A DNA stretch of 64,000 bases from Bacteroidia bacterium. Lineage in GTDB: Bacteria; Bacteroidota; Bacteroidia; AKYH767-A; OLB10. Made by a program: the position numbers and the translations under genes. The notes beneath the pieces are model-generated. The model saw only the letters and a program-made list of their open reading frames with translations. It searched no databases and was not told where the DNA came from. The stretch is from contig JBAOIA010000012.1 in NCBI GenBank assembly GCA_037045145.1, forward strand, positions 124,001 through 188,000. Direction: 5' to 3'. Shown one piece after another: positions 1 through 9,466 of this stretch (the first letter of the stretch is position 1; each line of letters opens with the position of its first letter).

Positions 1-2
1 CC

Positions 3-209
3 GATATTGCAGTGAATGTGCACTTTATTCCGGTTCCTGTTTTTTCTTTTTACCAAAAAATGGGTTACAGCATAGAGAACTTTCCAAAAGCAAAAGACAA
101 CTACATAAGAGAAATTTCATTGCCATTGTTTTACAATCTCACTGACGAACAACAACAATATGTCATTGACCATTTGATAAAGGCTGTTAATGCTATTTTA
201 GTAGAATAG
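3..209 (+). CDS. C-terminal end of a DegT/DnrJ/EryC1/StrS-type sugar aminotransferase (partial)
   Basis: Only the last 68 residues are present; the gene begins before the window and the frame is open to the first base. The sequence VNVHFIPVPVFSFYQKMGY, followed by an ISLPLF segment and a TDEQQQYVI segment, matches how PLP-dependent nucleotide-sugar aminotransferases of the DegT/DnrJ/EryC1/StrS family end (PseC-like enzymes have the same order: VHYIP, YY.K.GY, SLPLF, LTDE). Such enzymes make amino sugars for surface glycans. The PLP lysine is outside the window, so substrate and exact subfamily cannot be judged. Family call is from remembered motifs, not a search. Confidence 0.72.
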   Translation, partial: DIAVNVHFIPVPVFSFYQKMGYSIENFPKAKDNYIREISLPLFYNLTDEQQQYVIDHLIKAVNAILVE

Positions 210-316
210 CACCTCTGCATTTCTTAAAATAATTCAGAATGTAGGATTCAGATTTATTAAACAATCTATTTCTCTTCATTGTATTCAATTCGCCTCATCA
301 TTTCTTATTACTCATA

Positions 317-354
317 AAAAAACACCGAAATCAAAAAAATGATTCCGGTGTTTT
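317..354 (-). terminator. Hairpin terminator after the C25 peptidase gene
   Basis: Inverted repeat with arms AAAACACCG and CGGTGTTTT, extended by AATC/GATT, around an A-rich loop. It lies just past the stop of the minus-strand gene that ends at 374. Both flanks are A/T runs, so it could also serve the plus-strand aminotransferase that ends at 209. Confidence 0.7.
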
Positions 355-373
355 GCAAAACGGGAGTTTTCTT

Positions 374-3300
374 TTACCGTTTAATAATCTTTGTGTTGTA
401 AAGTTTATTGGCTGCTCTTACTTGTAGATAATACAAGCCTTGTGAAATATCATTTAGAGGCAACGTATATACATCAGAAATGACATTAGATGCTGAATAA
501 ATCAGTTTACCATCAGTTGCGAATAATTTCACTTCAGCATTTTTAAAATCTTTTGTTACTATTGTTAACTCATCCTGAGCAGGGTTTGGATAAACAGAGA
601 CGTTGTTACCTGAATTAAAATCTTTCATTGAAGTCACCATTGTTGATGGTGGGAACTGAATATTATCCAGCATCGCCAAATCTTGTCCGCCTGTGCAACA
701 TACTTCATCCTTCATATATGCCCATGTAAGTGTATGCTGTCCTATAGTTATTGGATATGATTTATAAGCCCATCCATATACACCGGAATAAGAATCAATC
801 AATGCCCCATCAATGTAAAAATTCAGGAAATCCCATCCTGATTCACTTGATATGAGCATATAAAACGATATAGAATCGTTATTAAAAACATTTACTGTTA
901 TTGCCAAATCAGAAGTATCACCATCAGCAATTATTGCAGTACGTGCGGAATATGCTCCTTGATAAGTTCCACTGTTGGTAATAGTCCAGGGATGACTTCC
1001 ATTATTAAGCCAGGGGTATGTAGTGAAATTTCCGTATTCGAAATTCTCTAATATCTCTCCAGCAACCATGTTAAAGGTCTTGTTGTCGGAATATGGATTG
1101 GCATCAATATTAAATTGCAAATCGAATGTTGAACCAATCTGAATGTTTGATGCAAGCGAAACATTAAAGGTAGCATCAACATCAGATAATGCCTGCACAA
1201 CACCGGTATTATAGGAAGTATTGTTGATAGTAAGATAAGGACTGTTTGTTGCCATCGTAGCTGTTGAAGCAGTAGTTGCACTGTGTCCCTTGTTATTTGT
1301 TTTTATGGTTATATCAGCAGTTTCTCCGGGCTCAAGAACACCATTATTATTTCCAGTAGGGTCAGACACTGTAATAGAATAAACTTGCAACACTGGAGCC
1401 TTCAGCAAATGTGTGATGGAAGTATTCCACACTGTACCTGTCGAATCTGTTATTACAATATCAAAAACTGCAGGTGTGTTATCGGGGACAAAAGCTGCTA
1501 CTGTATAATTAAATGCATTTAAAATGCCGGCAGTGTTTCCACTCGGAATATTCACTTGATTCAAACTGCTGCTGTTTATCGTAACATAAGGACAAGTAGA
1601 GGTTACTGCAAATCCAACCCCAACGGCATTGCCCTGTCCAAAGTTTTCTAGAATAATATCAACATCTACAACCTCATTATAATCTGCAAGTTGATTTGCA
1701 TTACCTGCAGCATCATTAATAACATTACTTGTCAGCGAAACAAAAGGTCCTGTAGTTGCAACAACAGGAATTGCTACCATGTATGGAATGCCGTTAAATG
1801 CTGTGATGGTTAAATACAAAGTGTCGAGTGTATTAATGGTGTTGAAATTTAGAATCACATTCCCTCCTATCACCATTCCTGTTGAAAGAATCTGTCCATT
1901 ACCACTTAAACAAGCAAGCGCACTGTCTGTATTACACGTAACGGCCAATTGAGAAGCACCAGGAAACAATACAGGACTATGACTTGCCGTAATAGAATAA
2001 GGTGTTGCTGTACGAACATTCAAAGAAGGGTCTCCAAAACAATGCCATGTATTTGTCATTTCATCTCCTGCAGCACCATACTGATCGTTCATGTGCATGC
2101 AGCCATTCATACTCAGTCCAGCAAAAGTTCTTTTAATGTTGGAGGCATTAGTGCCAACTAACAAGTCAACCATTTCATCCTGTGCATCCATAGGCGGATT
2201 CCACGATTGGTTGATGCTCGACATAAATGTGGCTACTGCTCCGGTAGGCTGTCCATTATACTGTGCACGCAAAAATGCCTCTGCAAGACAAGTAGCATTA
2301 GCAAACTCACCATTAACACATGCCACACTCCAGATAAATGGCAGCATACCGATGTTTGTTAATCCTGTTGCATTAGCATTTGAAAAACCTGTGGTACCTA
2401 ATGATGCCGAACTTCCATGACCTGTATAAGTAATTATTGAAGCACCGTTATTTATTTCTGATGATAACATAGAAGCAGTAGGATTACCAGACATATCGTT
2501 TCCACCCTGAGAGCCATCATACAACTCTGAAACAGCATTATATGTAAAAGCCAGTTCTTTTCCACGTATTACCTGCTGATGTTGAAAGTCCATTTCATTA
2601 TCATCACCCGGTCCTTGATCAGAGCCAATACATATTCCTTTTGAATACCAAGTTACACCAGGCGTTGGAAGCATTTCGTATTCAACTGATCGTTGAACCT
2701 GTGTTGTAACATCTGCCACTGTCTGCGCACTAAATCGTCCAACAAAGACTTCTGCATAAGAGTCGTTTCCCAAAAGATATCCATAAGATGGGTCTGATGC
2801 ACCACCTGATAAAACTGGAGTAGGAATCTGCTGCGCATCGCCTATCAATAAAACATATTTCAGGTTATGTGTACTATAATAATTCTGAATGAAGGTTTTT
2901 ATCTGTTGTGCTGTACCTCCTGCAGTGGCTACATCAACCATTGCCACAGGCAATCCTTTTTTAATTTTCCAGTCAATAAAAGGCTGCATTGCCTGCATAA
3001 ATGATGCATCAGAAATAATCAGCATTTCGCCATCTTCACTCAGAGGTAAATAATTGATGTATGAGCCTGCATTGCGAAAAATATTCTGATAGATATTTGC
3101 AAAATCACGATCAACTTTCTGAAGCGATGAGGTTCTATTCAGCAAATTCAAACTTTCACCTGATTTTTGCTGCATGGTAACTTTAATTTTTGAAATGACT
3201 TTTAATGTTTGTGTCACTGCATTATAGCTGAATGGATTTATGACAACCGTTTGTCCACGAAAATCGCGAAGTATAAACGGACTACGCAAAAAACCTTTGT

Positions 3301-3748
3301 TAGAAGGAAAAAATACATCTTGACTGTAAATATCACCAAAACGATATGGCACATCAGATGGTTTAATATCTCTGTACAAATTTCCCTTTGATGGTGCAAT
3401 TTGAATATTCTGAAAAGTAAGTTCTTCAACCGGTTCAATACTCAAACTCATATTTTCATTATCAGGAATAATCAACGACAAGGCGAATTTAGGCAGGTCA
3501 GGGGTTCCTTCTTCCATTCTCGGAGTCATTTCGGGGCTTGAAATGGTGTAGTACTCCCCTACCAGTGATTTTACTCTATGTTTTTCGAATCCGGATAATG
3601 CAATTTCCATGACGGTATTATCAGGAGTGCCGCTGACAACAACAGCAGATTTTGAAGGAACATCAGAGGTGATTTTAATCCATTCTGCATATCCATGCAT
3701 AGCAAAAAATGCTATCAGAAACGTGGTAATAATTATTTTTTTTTGCAT
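374..3748 (-). CDS. C25 (gingipain-like) cysteine peptidase secreted by T9SS
   Basis: 1124 residues, starting with a signal peptide (MQKKIIITTFLIAFFAMHGYA). Residues about 20-235 resemble a gingipain-type propeptide. The peptidase domain begins near residue 242 (MLIISDASF); the likely catalytic pair is His444 in YTGHGSS and Cys477 in SVACVNGEF. Their spacing of 33 residues equals that of the RgpB pair as I recall it. Beyond about residue 640 come beta-sandwich segments (CARDB-like), a MAM-like 'choice-of-anchor' domain around 920-1045, and a T9SS type A sorting domain (VSVYPNPAQDELTI... to the end). The product should be an outer-surface or secreted protease matured by the Por secretin; protein targets are unknown. 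It is transcribed alone, with a hairpin terminator just downstream. Confidence 0.9.
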   Translation of the reverse strand: MQKKIIITTFLIAFFAMHGYAEWIKITSDVPSKSAVVVSGTPDNTVMEIALSGFEKHRVKSLVGEYYTISSPEMTPRMEEGTPDLPKFALSLIIPDNENMSLSIEPVEELTFQNIQIAPSKGNLYRDIKPSDVPYRFGDIYSQDVFFPSNKGFLRSPFILRDFRGQTVVINPFSYNAVTQTLKVISKIKVTMQQKSGESLNLLNRTSSLQKVDRDFANIYQNIFRNAGSYINYLPLSEDGEMLIISDASFMQAMQPFIDWKIKKGLPVAMVDVATAGGTAQQIKTFIQNYYSTHNLKYVLLIGDAQQIPTPVLSGGASDPSYGYLLGNDSYAEVFVGRFSAQTVADVTTQVQRSVEYEMLPTPGVTWYSKGICIGSDQGPGDDNEMDFQHQQVIRGKELAFTYNAVSELYDGSQGGNDMSGNPTASMLSSEINNGASIITYTGHGSSASLGTTGFSNANATGLTNIGMLPFIWSVACVNGEFANATCLAEAFLRAQYNGQPTGAVATFMSSINQSWNPPMDAQDEMVDLLVGTNASNIKRTFAGLSMNGCMHMNDQYGAAGDEMTNTWHCFGDPSLNVRTATPYSITASHSPVLFPGASQLAVTCNTDSALACLSGNGQILSTGMVIGGNVILNFNTINTLDTLYLTITAFNGIPYMVAIPVVATTGPFVSLTSNVINDAAGNANQLADYNEVVDVDIILENFGQGNAVGVGFAVTSTCPYVTINSSSLNQVNIPSGNTAGILNAFNYTVAAFVPDNTPAVFDIVITDSTGTVWNTSITHLLKAPVLQVYSITVSDPTGNNNGVLEPGETADITIKTNNKGHSATTASTATMATNSPYLTINNTSYNTGVVQALSDVDATFNVSLASNIQIGSTFDLQFNIDANPYSDNKTFNMVAGEILENFEYGNFTTYPWLNNGSHPWTITNSGTYQGAYSARTAIIADGDTSDLAITVNVFNNDSISFYMLISSESGWDFLNFYIDGALIDSYSGVYGWAYKSYPITIGQHTLTWAYMKDEVCCTGGQDLAMLDNIQFPPSTMVTSMKDFNSGNNVSVYPNPAQDELTIVTKDFKNAEVKLFATDGKLIYSASNVISDVYTLPLNDISQGLYYLQVRAANKLYNTKIIKR

Positions 3749-3895
3749 GACTAAATTTATTTAATCAAAATTAAATATTTTTTTGAATACAATCATTGAT
3801 TTTAACAAATAAATTTATCACATCCCGTTGTTAACTTTGTTAAAATATTTTCTTCAGGTTGGCGAATAAATTTTTCTAAATCTGCAGCAAAAAAC

Positions 3896-3903
3896 TAATT
3901 TTG
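3896..3903 (+). promoter_or_regulatory. Putative Bacteroidota -7 promoter box
   Basis: TAATTTTG fits TAnnTTTG exactly and lies 25 bp before the ATG at 3929. A T-rich stretch (3871-3875) sits about 20 bp upstream, where a -33 TTTG would be expected, but the match is weak. Confidence 0.45.
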
Positions 3904-3928
3904 CAACAATAAATCAATCATTTTATAC

Positions 3929-4561
3929 ATGGCTGTATATCGTTTTAAAGTATCATTCGAAGATTTCGAAGATATTTATCGTGAAATAGAAGTTACCTCA
4001 GAGCAAACCTTTGGCGATTTTCATCAAGCTATTCTATCATCAATTAAATTTGAGAACCGTGGAACTGCATCATTTTTTATGAGTAATGACAGTTGGAAAA
4101 AAGGTGTAGAAATTGCCAATATTGATAAGACCAATCGTGATGGAAAAACAGTTGCAAAAACTGAAAAAGCATTTCTAAAAAGCTACATTACCGACCCCCA
4201 TCAGAAAATTTATTTTTTAATTGACTGCGAAAGCGTTTGGGCGTTCCATATTGAATTGATAAAAATCATGGCAACTGCTGATGTAAAACTTACTTATCCG
4301 CATATAAGAAAAGTATCCGGTGATGCACCAAGTCAGTTTAAGGTGAAGGTTGCTCCTGTACTTGAAGATGATGAGATTATTGACACAGAAGTAAGTGAAG
4401 AAAGCAATTCAGTTGCAGAAGAATTTGGAGGAGAAAATGACTATGACGAAGATGACACTGCAACACTTGAAGGCGAAGAAGGAGAAGAAACCACTGACGA
4501 AGACAATGAAGAGTTTAACGATGTTGAAATGGGGAGTGATGAGAATTTCGAAGAAAATTAG
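3929..4561 (+). CDS. PRiA4b ORF-3-like protein with acidic tail
   Basis: 210 residues. The N-terminal half (MAVYRFKVSFEDFEDIYREI, then TFGDFHQAILSSIKF and ASFFMSNDSWKKG) has the pattern of the plasmid pRiA4b ORF-3-like family, sometimes annotated 'IS1096 element passenger TnpR family'. Despite that name nothing mobile is seen nearby, and no recombinase residues are evident. Residues about 145-210 are very rich in Asp and Glu, probably a disordered tail. The function of the family is unknown. It has its own promoter box and a hairpin terminator, so it seems to be monocistronic, although the DUF2027-Smr gene follows 60 bp later on the same strand. Confidence 0.75.
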   Translation: MAVYRFKVSFEDFEDIYREIEVTSEQTFGDFHQAILSSIKFENRGTASFFMSNDSWKKGVEIANIDKTNRDGKTVAKTEKAFLKSYITDPHQKIYFLIDCESVWAFHIELIKIMATADVKLTYPHIRKVSGDAPSQFKVKVAPVLEDDEIIDTEVSEESNSVAEEFGGENDYDEDDTATLEGEEGEETTDEDNEEFNDVEMGSDENFEEN

Positions 4562-4581
4562 TAGTATTATTTTTAAACTTG

Positions 4582-4608
4582 AAAGCACATCATTTGATGT
4601 GCTTTTTT
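4582..4608 (+). terminator. Rho-independent terminator
   Basis: AAGCACATCA and TGATGTGCTT form a 10-bp stem around a two-base centre (in practice a shorter stem and a 4-nt loop), followed by a T run. It lies directly after the stop at 4561. Confidence 0.85.
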
Positions 4609-4621
4609 AATTTTTTCAATC

Positions 4622-5623
4622 ATGAAAAAGGGCGATAAAGTCAGCTTTAAAGACGAAAAACTGAACGGTGTTATTCTTGAAGTATTACAAAATGGAAGAG
4701 TATTGATTGAATTGGAAGACGGATTTACTATGGAAACTTTACAAACACAGCTGGTAGTGACTGTTCCCTTTATAAAACAGCAAATACAAACTGATGTTCA
4801 GGAAGCATCATCTGAACCAAGTACTTTAAAACAAAAAATTCCATTCGACCTGAATAATAATATTATTGAATTTTATGCCATTCCTTCAAAGGCCGACAGG
4901 GTACTTACAGGCAGTGTTGATTATTTATTGGTAAATGGTACTCCCAATTTGTTATTGCTGATTTTCGGAAAACGAAGCAACAATAATCATACAATTCTAC
5001 ATACCGGAGAACTAAAACCCAATAGTTATGTATGCCTTTCTACAATTAAACGTTCTGAATTAATTAATATAGAATCGTTTTACATTCAAATATTAATTGC
5101 TGCCGTTGGAGACTATAAAAGACCTTTTACGAAGGATATTGCTGTTGAATTACCTGAGTTGAGTCAGACAAAAAATGAAGAATCAGGATTTCTTTCATCT
5201 TCAAAAAAAGTAAGCCTCATTAATTTGAATGTTGCAGATGACATTCAGATAAAAGACTTAATAAAAAAATTTGACAGCAACCAGCCTGTCAAAACTCCTG
5301 AAATTAAAAAAAACAGAAAGCAACAGCTGCAAAGTGACTCTGATATCAGTAAGGAAATTGATCTACATATAGAACATCTAACCGGTGATTCATTAAATAT
5401 GACAAACAGCGAAATGCTTGCGCTGCAAATAAATACTTTCAGAAAAGAAATGGATAATGCTATAGTTAAAAACTACAAGCAACTAATATTCATTCATGGT
5501 ATTGGCAATGGAATATTGCGAAATGCTATAATGAATGAAATTAAAAACTATGCTGACCTAAAAGTCTTTATGGCTAATCAAGCAAAATATGGCACAGGGG
5601 CTTTGGAAATTCGTTTTCTATAA
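4622..5623 (+). CDS. DUF2027 and Smr domain protein
   Basis: 333 residues. The N-terminal domain (MKKGDKVSFKDEKLNGVI) is a DUF2027-type beta-barrel typical of Bacteroidota. A middle domain follows, then a Lys/Gln-rich linker (about 215-250), and a C-terminal Smr domain with the hallmark DLHIE and IHGIGNGILRNAI motifs. Smr domains, best known from MutS2, are nucleases or nucleic-acid-binding modules; MutS2-type Smr proteins act on branched DNA or stalled ribosomes. Which applies here cannot be told from sequence. The last 6 nt overlap the 3' end of the convergent M61 gene. Confidence 0.85.
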   Translation: MKKGDKVSFKDEKLNGVILEVLQNGRVLIELEDGFTMETLQTQLVVTVPFIKQQIQTDVQEASSEPSTLKQKIPFDLNNNIIEFYAIPSKADRVLTGSVDYLLVNGTPNLLLLIFGKRSNNNHTILHTGELKPNSYVCLSTIKRSELINIESFYIQILIAAVGDYKRPFTKDIAVELPELSQTKNEESGFLSSSKKVSLINLNVADDIQIKDLIKKFDSNQPVKTPEIKKNRKQQLQSDSDISKEIDLHIEHLTGDSLNMTNSEMLALQINTFRKEMDNAIVKNYKQLIFIHGIGNGILRNAIMNEIKNYADLKVFMANQAKYGTGALEIRFL

Positions 5624-7360
5624 ACTGCTCTGTGTATGCTTTGTCTGAAAGTTATTAGTCCATTGGTTAAAAAACTTTTCTTGCTCAGCGTTTTTTTCAC
5701 TTATGTGCTTTACTTTCCAGGTCGAAAAATATCTTTTTGAAGAAGTCATCATCTCTATAGTTTTTATTCTGTTACCCCGTGCAATCAGCAAACTAGTTTT
5801 CTGCCCTGCAATTTGACTCATGTGTATATCATAAAATCTATCCGCCTTCTGACCATCAACGCCCATAATCAAATCACCAACAGCAAGCCCACTCTCAAAT
5901 GCAGGTGAACCGGATGAAACACTTATTACTTCAGGCAGCGCTGCATTTTCGTTGGTCTTAAAACCAAAATATCTTTCGGCATTCTTCTTAGAAGGAATCT
6001 CTTCTAATTCCAATCCTGCAAACAACAGTACTTCTTCAAGTAAAGGTTGATAGCTACAAGCTTTGTAAACTATGTCGTTAAAGAAAGTTTCTAAACTTTT
6101 TTCGGCTTTTTTTGAAGCAACTTTTAAATAATCGTTAGCTGTATAGCCAATTTCATTTTTTCCAAAGGCATTATATAATTCAATAAAAATGTCATCTAAT
6201 GAATTTTTTCCATCAGAATATTTACGAATCAAAAAATCAAGCATAAGCGATACTAATGAGCCTTCATCATAAATAGAAGTTTTGCGACCGGGTATCCCGG
6301 GTACATATCCATCAAGCCAGGTGTCAAAAGATGACTGTGCAACTGAATAATTATACCGGCCTTCATTGCTTAGATGTTTGTTGATGCGGATATTCAACTC
6401 ATTAAAGTATTCTTCTTCATTGAAAAAGCCACAGCGTGCCAAAAACAAATCGCCATAATATGTTGTTGCTCCCTCATAGACAAATCCGGTTTCAGCATAA
6501 TTTGGGCTGTCATAATTATAAGGTTGCATTTCCAATGGCCTTATGGTTTTAATATTCCATACATGAAACAATTCATGCGAAGCAACACCCAGTAACTCAT
6601 TATACAATTCTTTGTCATTAAGTTTTGCCGAAGGCCCAATCACTAAAACTGTAGATGCCAAATGTTCAACACCATGATAAAAAGCATGTGGCACAACCTC
6701 AATTAAAAAGTGATAATCTTTTACAGGAATTGATTGCATCATATTCAATTGTATCTGTGTAAAAGATTTAAAATCTTCAATCAGTCGTTCAACATCAGGT
6801 TTAAAATCACCCTGAATCCATATATGAAAACTGCAATCAGATACAGTATAACCATAATGCATCAACTCATCTGAAGCGATAAAAGGGCTGTCAACCAATT
6901 CATCGAAATTCTTAGCCGAAAAAATATTTCTTTCTAATTGTGTGAGCGATGTTGCTACTTTTTTGAAGTTGCTTACTATCTCAACGGTGCAGGCATTGCC
7001 CCTGTTGGCATCGGTATAAAAACAACAATGTACAGGATTGATATAAATCTGCCTGTCATTGACAAAACAGGCACCTGCATCAAGCTGATTGCAATAGTAC
7101 TGATAGTTGACTTTTATAATATCATTTTTTTTTGTTTGCAGCTGCCATACACTCTTTGAAACTTTTTTCCATTTCACTTCCTTCCCACTCTTATCCTGAA
7201 CACTAAAGTTGCGTATATTTTTTGCAAAGTTTCCTTCTTCGTACCTGCCGGGTCGCCATACAGGAAGTTTTAATAAAGTTTCATTATCATTAACAGGCAT
7301 GGTTAGTTCAACATCAACAAAGTGTGAAACTGCATTGGATACTGAAAAACGATAATGCAT
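5618..7360 (-). CDS. M61 family metallopeptidase with PDZ domain
   Basis: 580 residues. The zinc site is HELFH at residues 262-266 (followed by VWNIKTIRP), with the probable third ligand Glu296 in VYEGATTYY, the family pattern of M61 glycyl aminopeptidases. An N-terminal beta domain (about 1-170) precedes the thermolysin-like catalytic domain. A PDZ domain spans about 465-550 (the segment SPAFESGLAVGDLIMGVDG). No signal peptide is evident, which favours a cytoplasmic peptidase. It is the last gene of a minus-strand group with the fused dehydrogenase E1 (4-nt gap), so co-transcription is likely. The peptide substrate is not predictable. Confidence 0.9.
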   Translation of the reverse strand: MHYRFSVSNAVSHFVDVELTMPVNDNETLLKLPVWRPGRYEEGNFAKNIRNFSVQDKSGKEVKWKKVSKSVWQLQTKKNDIIKVNYQYYCNQLDAGACFVNDRQIYINPVHCCFYTDANRGNACTVEIVSNFKKVATSLTQLERNIFSAKNFDELVDSPFIASDELMHYGYTVSDCSFHIWIQGDFKPDVERLIEDFKSFTQIQLNMMQSIPVKDYHFLIEVVPHAFYHGVEHLASTVLVIGPSAKLNDKELYNELLGVASHELFHVWNIKTIRPLEMQPYNYDSPNYAETGFVYEGATTYYGDLFLARCGFFNEEEYFNELNIRINKHLSNEGRYNYSVAQSSFDTWLDGYVPGIPGRKTSIYDEGSLVSLMLDFLIRKYSDGKNSLDDIFIELYNAFGKNEIGYTANDYLKVASKKAEKSLETFFNDIVYKACSYQPLLEEVLLFAGLELEEIPSKKNAERYFGFKTNENAALPEVISVSSGSPAFESGLAVGDLIMGVDGQKADRFYDIHMSQIAGQKTSLLIARGNRIKTIEMMTSSKRYFSTWKVKHISEKNAEQEKFFNQWTNNFQTKHTQSSL

Positions 7361-7364
7361 TATT

Positions 7365-9443
7365 CTAATAATTTAAAAGGTAATTCATCTGTTCAGAAAC
7401 TTTCTGTGCATTGGGTATCATAGTAAACTCCAAAGTTGAATTCAATGGAATTGCAGGCATATTCTCCGAGCCCATAGCAACAACAGGGGCATCTAATGCA
7501 GTGAAACATTGCTGTTGTATGCGACCTGAAAGTGCTTCGGCAAAAGAGTTTTTTAAAGGCTCTTCTGTAAGCACCAAACACCGATGATGCTTTCTTACCG
7601 AGTCAAATATTGTATTTTCATCTAATGGGTTGAGTGTGCGCAAGTCAATAATTTCAATTCTTCCTTTAAAATCCTGTGCCGCTGCCTTTGCCCAATAAAC
7701 GCCCATACCGTAAGTAATTACTGTCAGTGTATTTACATCCTGCAAGGCTTCTGCCTTTTGCACAAAACGTGCTTTTCCAAATGGGATAACATATTCTTCA
7801 TCGGGTTCAATAGTGCGTGCATCTTCTGTGCCTTTAATCTTACTCCAGTAAAGTCCCTTATGTTCAAATATTACCACAGGGTTTGGGTCATAATATGCTG
7901 CTTTCATCAATCCTTTCAGGTCGGCACCGGTTGATGGATATGCTACTTTAACACCTCTGATGTTTAACACTACTGTTTCAACACTTGAAGAATGATACGG
8001 CCCACCGCTGCCATAAGCGCCTATTGGCACTCTGATAATGCAGGATACAGGCCATTTGCCATTGCTTAAATAACAGGAACGGCTCACCTCTGTAAATAGC
8101 TGATTCAAGCCGGGCCAAATATAATCTGCAAACTGTACTTCAACAATTGGTTTACATCCAATAGCACTCATCCCAACCGTTGACCCGACAATAAATGCCT
8201 CCTGAATAGGTGTATTGAAAACACGTTCATCACCAAAAGTTTTGGCCAGCGTAGCAGCCTCTCTGAAAACTCCGCCCAAACGAGCACCCACATCCTGCCC
8301 ATAAAAAAGACATTCAGGGTGCTTCTGCAATAATTCTTTAACGGCAAATAATGCACAATCAACCATAACGGTAGGCTCTTTACCGGCAGGCTCACGAATT
8401 CCCTTTTCTGTTGTTATCGTTGTGGGAGCATAATCATGTTTGAACAAATCTTCGGGCAGTGGATCATCAGCTGCCTTGGCCTTTATAAAGTCGTCTTCAA
8501 CAAGGCTTCGTGTTTCATTCTTTATTGTATCCAACTCGTCAGAGGTAAATCCTGCTTCTTCAAGTTGTTGTATAAACTTTGGTAACGGATCTTTTTTCTT
8601 TGCTTCCTCCAAATCATGTCTATACCATTCTCTTCTAACACCTGAAGTATGATGTCCAAGTAATGGTACTTTGGCATGAATCAAAAATGGTCTGCGTTCT
8701 GCACGTATAATATCTAGAACTTCTTTGATAGTATTGTATGACTGAAAAAAATCGGTGCCATCAATACTGCGTGTTTCCAATCCTTTAAATCCTTCTGCAT
8801 ATTCAAAAGCATTCATGGTACGAATCTCTGAAGCATGAGCAGAAATATCCCACTCATTGTCCTGAACAAAATAAAGTATTGGAAGCTTTTTAAGCACTGC
8901 CATCTGAAAGGCTTCAGAAACTTCACCTTCCGTTACGCAGGCATCGCCAAGAGAACAAACTGTAACAGGATATTCGCCTTCGGCATATCCAGTAAGTTTT
9001 TGGTTTTCGAGATAACGCATACCAAGTGCAATCCCTGTGGTAGGTATAGCCTGCATTCCTGTAGCACTGCTTTGATGTGGAATCTTTGGCATATCATCAC
9101 GCTTTAACGAAGGATGAGAATAGTAAGTACGTCCACCGGAAAACGGGTCATCACGTTTTGCCATAAGCTGCAACATCAGTTCATAGGGAGTCATTCCTAT
9201 TGAAAGTAAAATACTGTCGTCACGATAGTATGCTGAGAGATAATCTATGCTTTTAAGCTGAAGGCCTAATGCTATCTGCACTGCCTCATGTCCGCGCGAG
9301 CAGGCATGCACATACTTAGCAGTAAATGTTGCATTCTCCTCGTACAAATCACTCATGGCACGCGCTGTACACATCAGTCTGAATGCTTTGAGAACAATTT
9401 CTGTTGATATAGGTTGCGATTCCAATTTTTTTTCTGCAATCAT
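7365..9443 (-). CDS. Fused E1 alpha-beta component of a branched-chain 2-oxoacid dehydrogenase
   Basis: 692 residues carrying both E1 subunits in one chain. Residues 1-330 are the alpha-type thiamine diphosphate domain (SRGHEAVQIALG; YYRDDSILL; cofactor-binding GDACVTEGEVSEAFQMA ending in QDN). Residues 345-692 are the beta-type transketolase domain (CLFYGQDVG; PIQEAFIVGSTVGMSA; GAYGSGGPYHSSSVE; VVIFEHKGLYW; TLNPLDENTI). The enzyme decarboxylates a 2-oxoacid and passes the acyl group to E2 lipoate. The alpha motifs are closer to branched-chain than to pyruvate enzymes, so 2-oxoisovalerate is the favoured substrate (inference). A candidate E2 is encoded about 38 kb away at 47347-48654. It sits between an enoyl-CoA hydratase (23-nt gap) and an M61 peptidase (4-nt gap). 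Confidence 0.88.
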   Translation of the reverse strand: MIAEKKLESQPISTEIVLKAFRLMCTARAMSDLYEENATFTAKYVHACSRGHEAVQIALGLQLKSIDYLSAYYRDDSILLSIGMTPYELMLQLMAKRDDPFSGGRTYYSHPSLKRDDMPKIPHQSSATGMQAIPTTGIALGMRYLENQKLTGYAEGEYPVTVCSLGDACVTEGEVSEAFQMAVLKKLPILYFVQDNEWDISAHASEIRTMNAFEYAEGFKGLETRSIDGTDFFQSYNTIKEVLDIIRAERRPFLIHAKVPLLGHHTSGVRREWYRHDLEEAKKKDPLPKFIQQLEEAGFTSDELDTIKNETRSLVEDDFIKAKAADDPLPEDLFKHDYAPTTITTEKGIREPAGKEPTVMVDCALFAVKELLQKHPECLFYGQDVGARLGGVFREAATLAKTFGDERVFNTPIQEAFIVGSTVGMSAIGCKPIVEVQFADYIWPGLNQLFTEVSRSCYLSNGKWPVSCIIRVPIGAYGSGGPYHSSSVETVVLNIRGVKVAYPSTGADLKGLMKAAYYDPNPVVIFEHKGLYWSKIKGTEDARTIEPDEEYVIPFGKARFVQKAEALQDVNTLTVITYGMGVYWAKAAAQDFKGRIEIIDLRTLNPLDENTIFDSVRKHHRCLVLTEEPLKNSFAEALSGRIQQQCFTALDAPVVAMGSENMPAIPLNSTLEFTMIPNAQKVSEQMNYLLNY

Positions 9444-9466
9444 TTTTCTAATGCTAAAGGATGATT

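Noticed and set aside
3929..4561. Mobile-element resolvase, as the family nickname 'IS1096 passenger TnpR' suggests
   Set aside because: No resolvase catalytic residues, inverted repeats or transposase are nearby; the protein is an ordinary conserved unknown.
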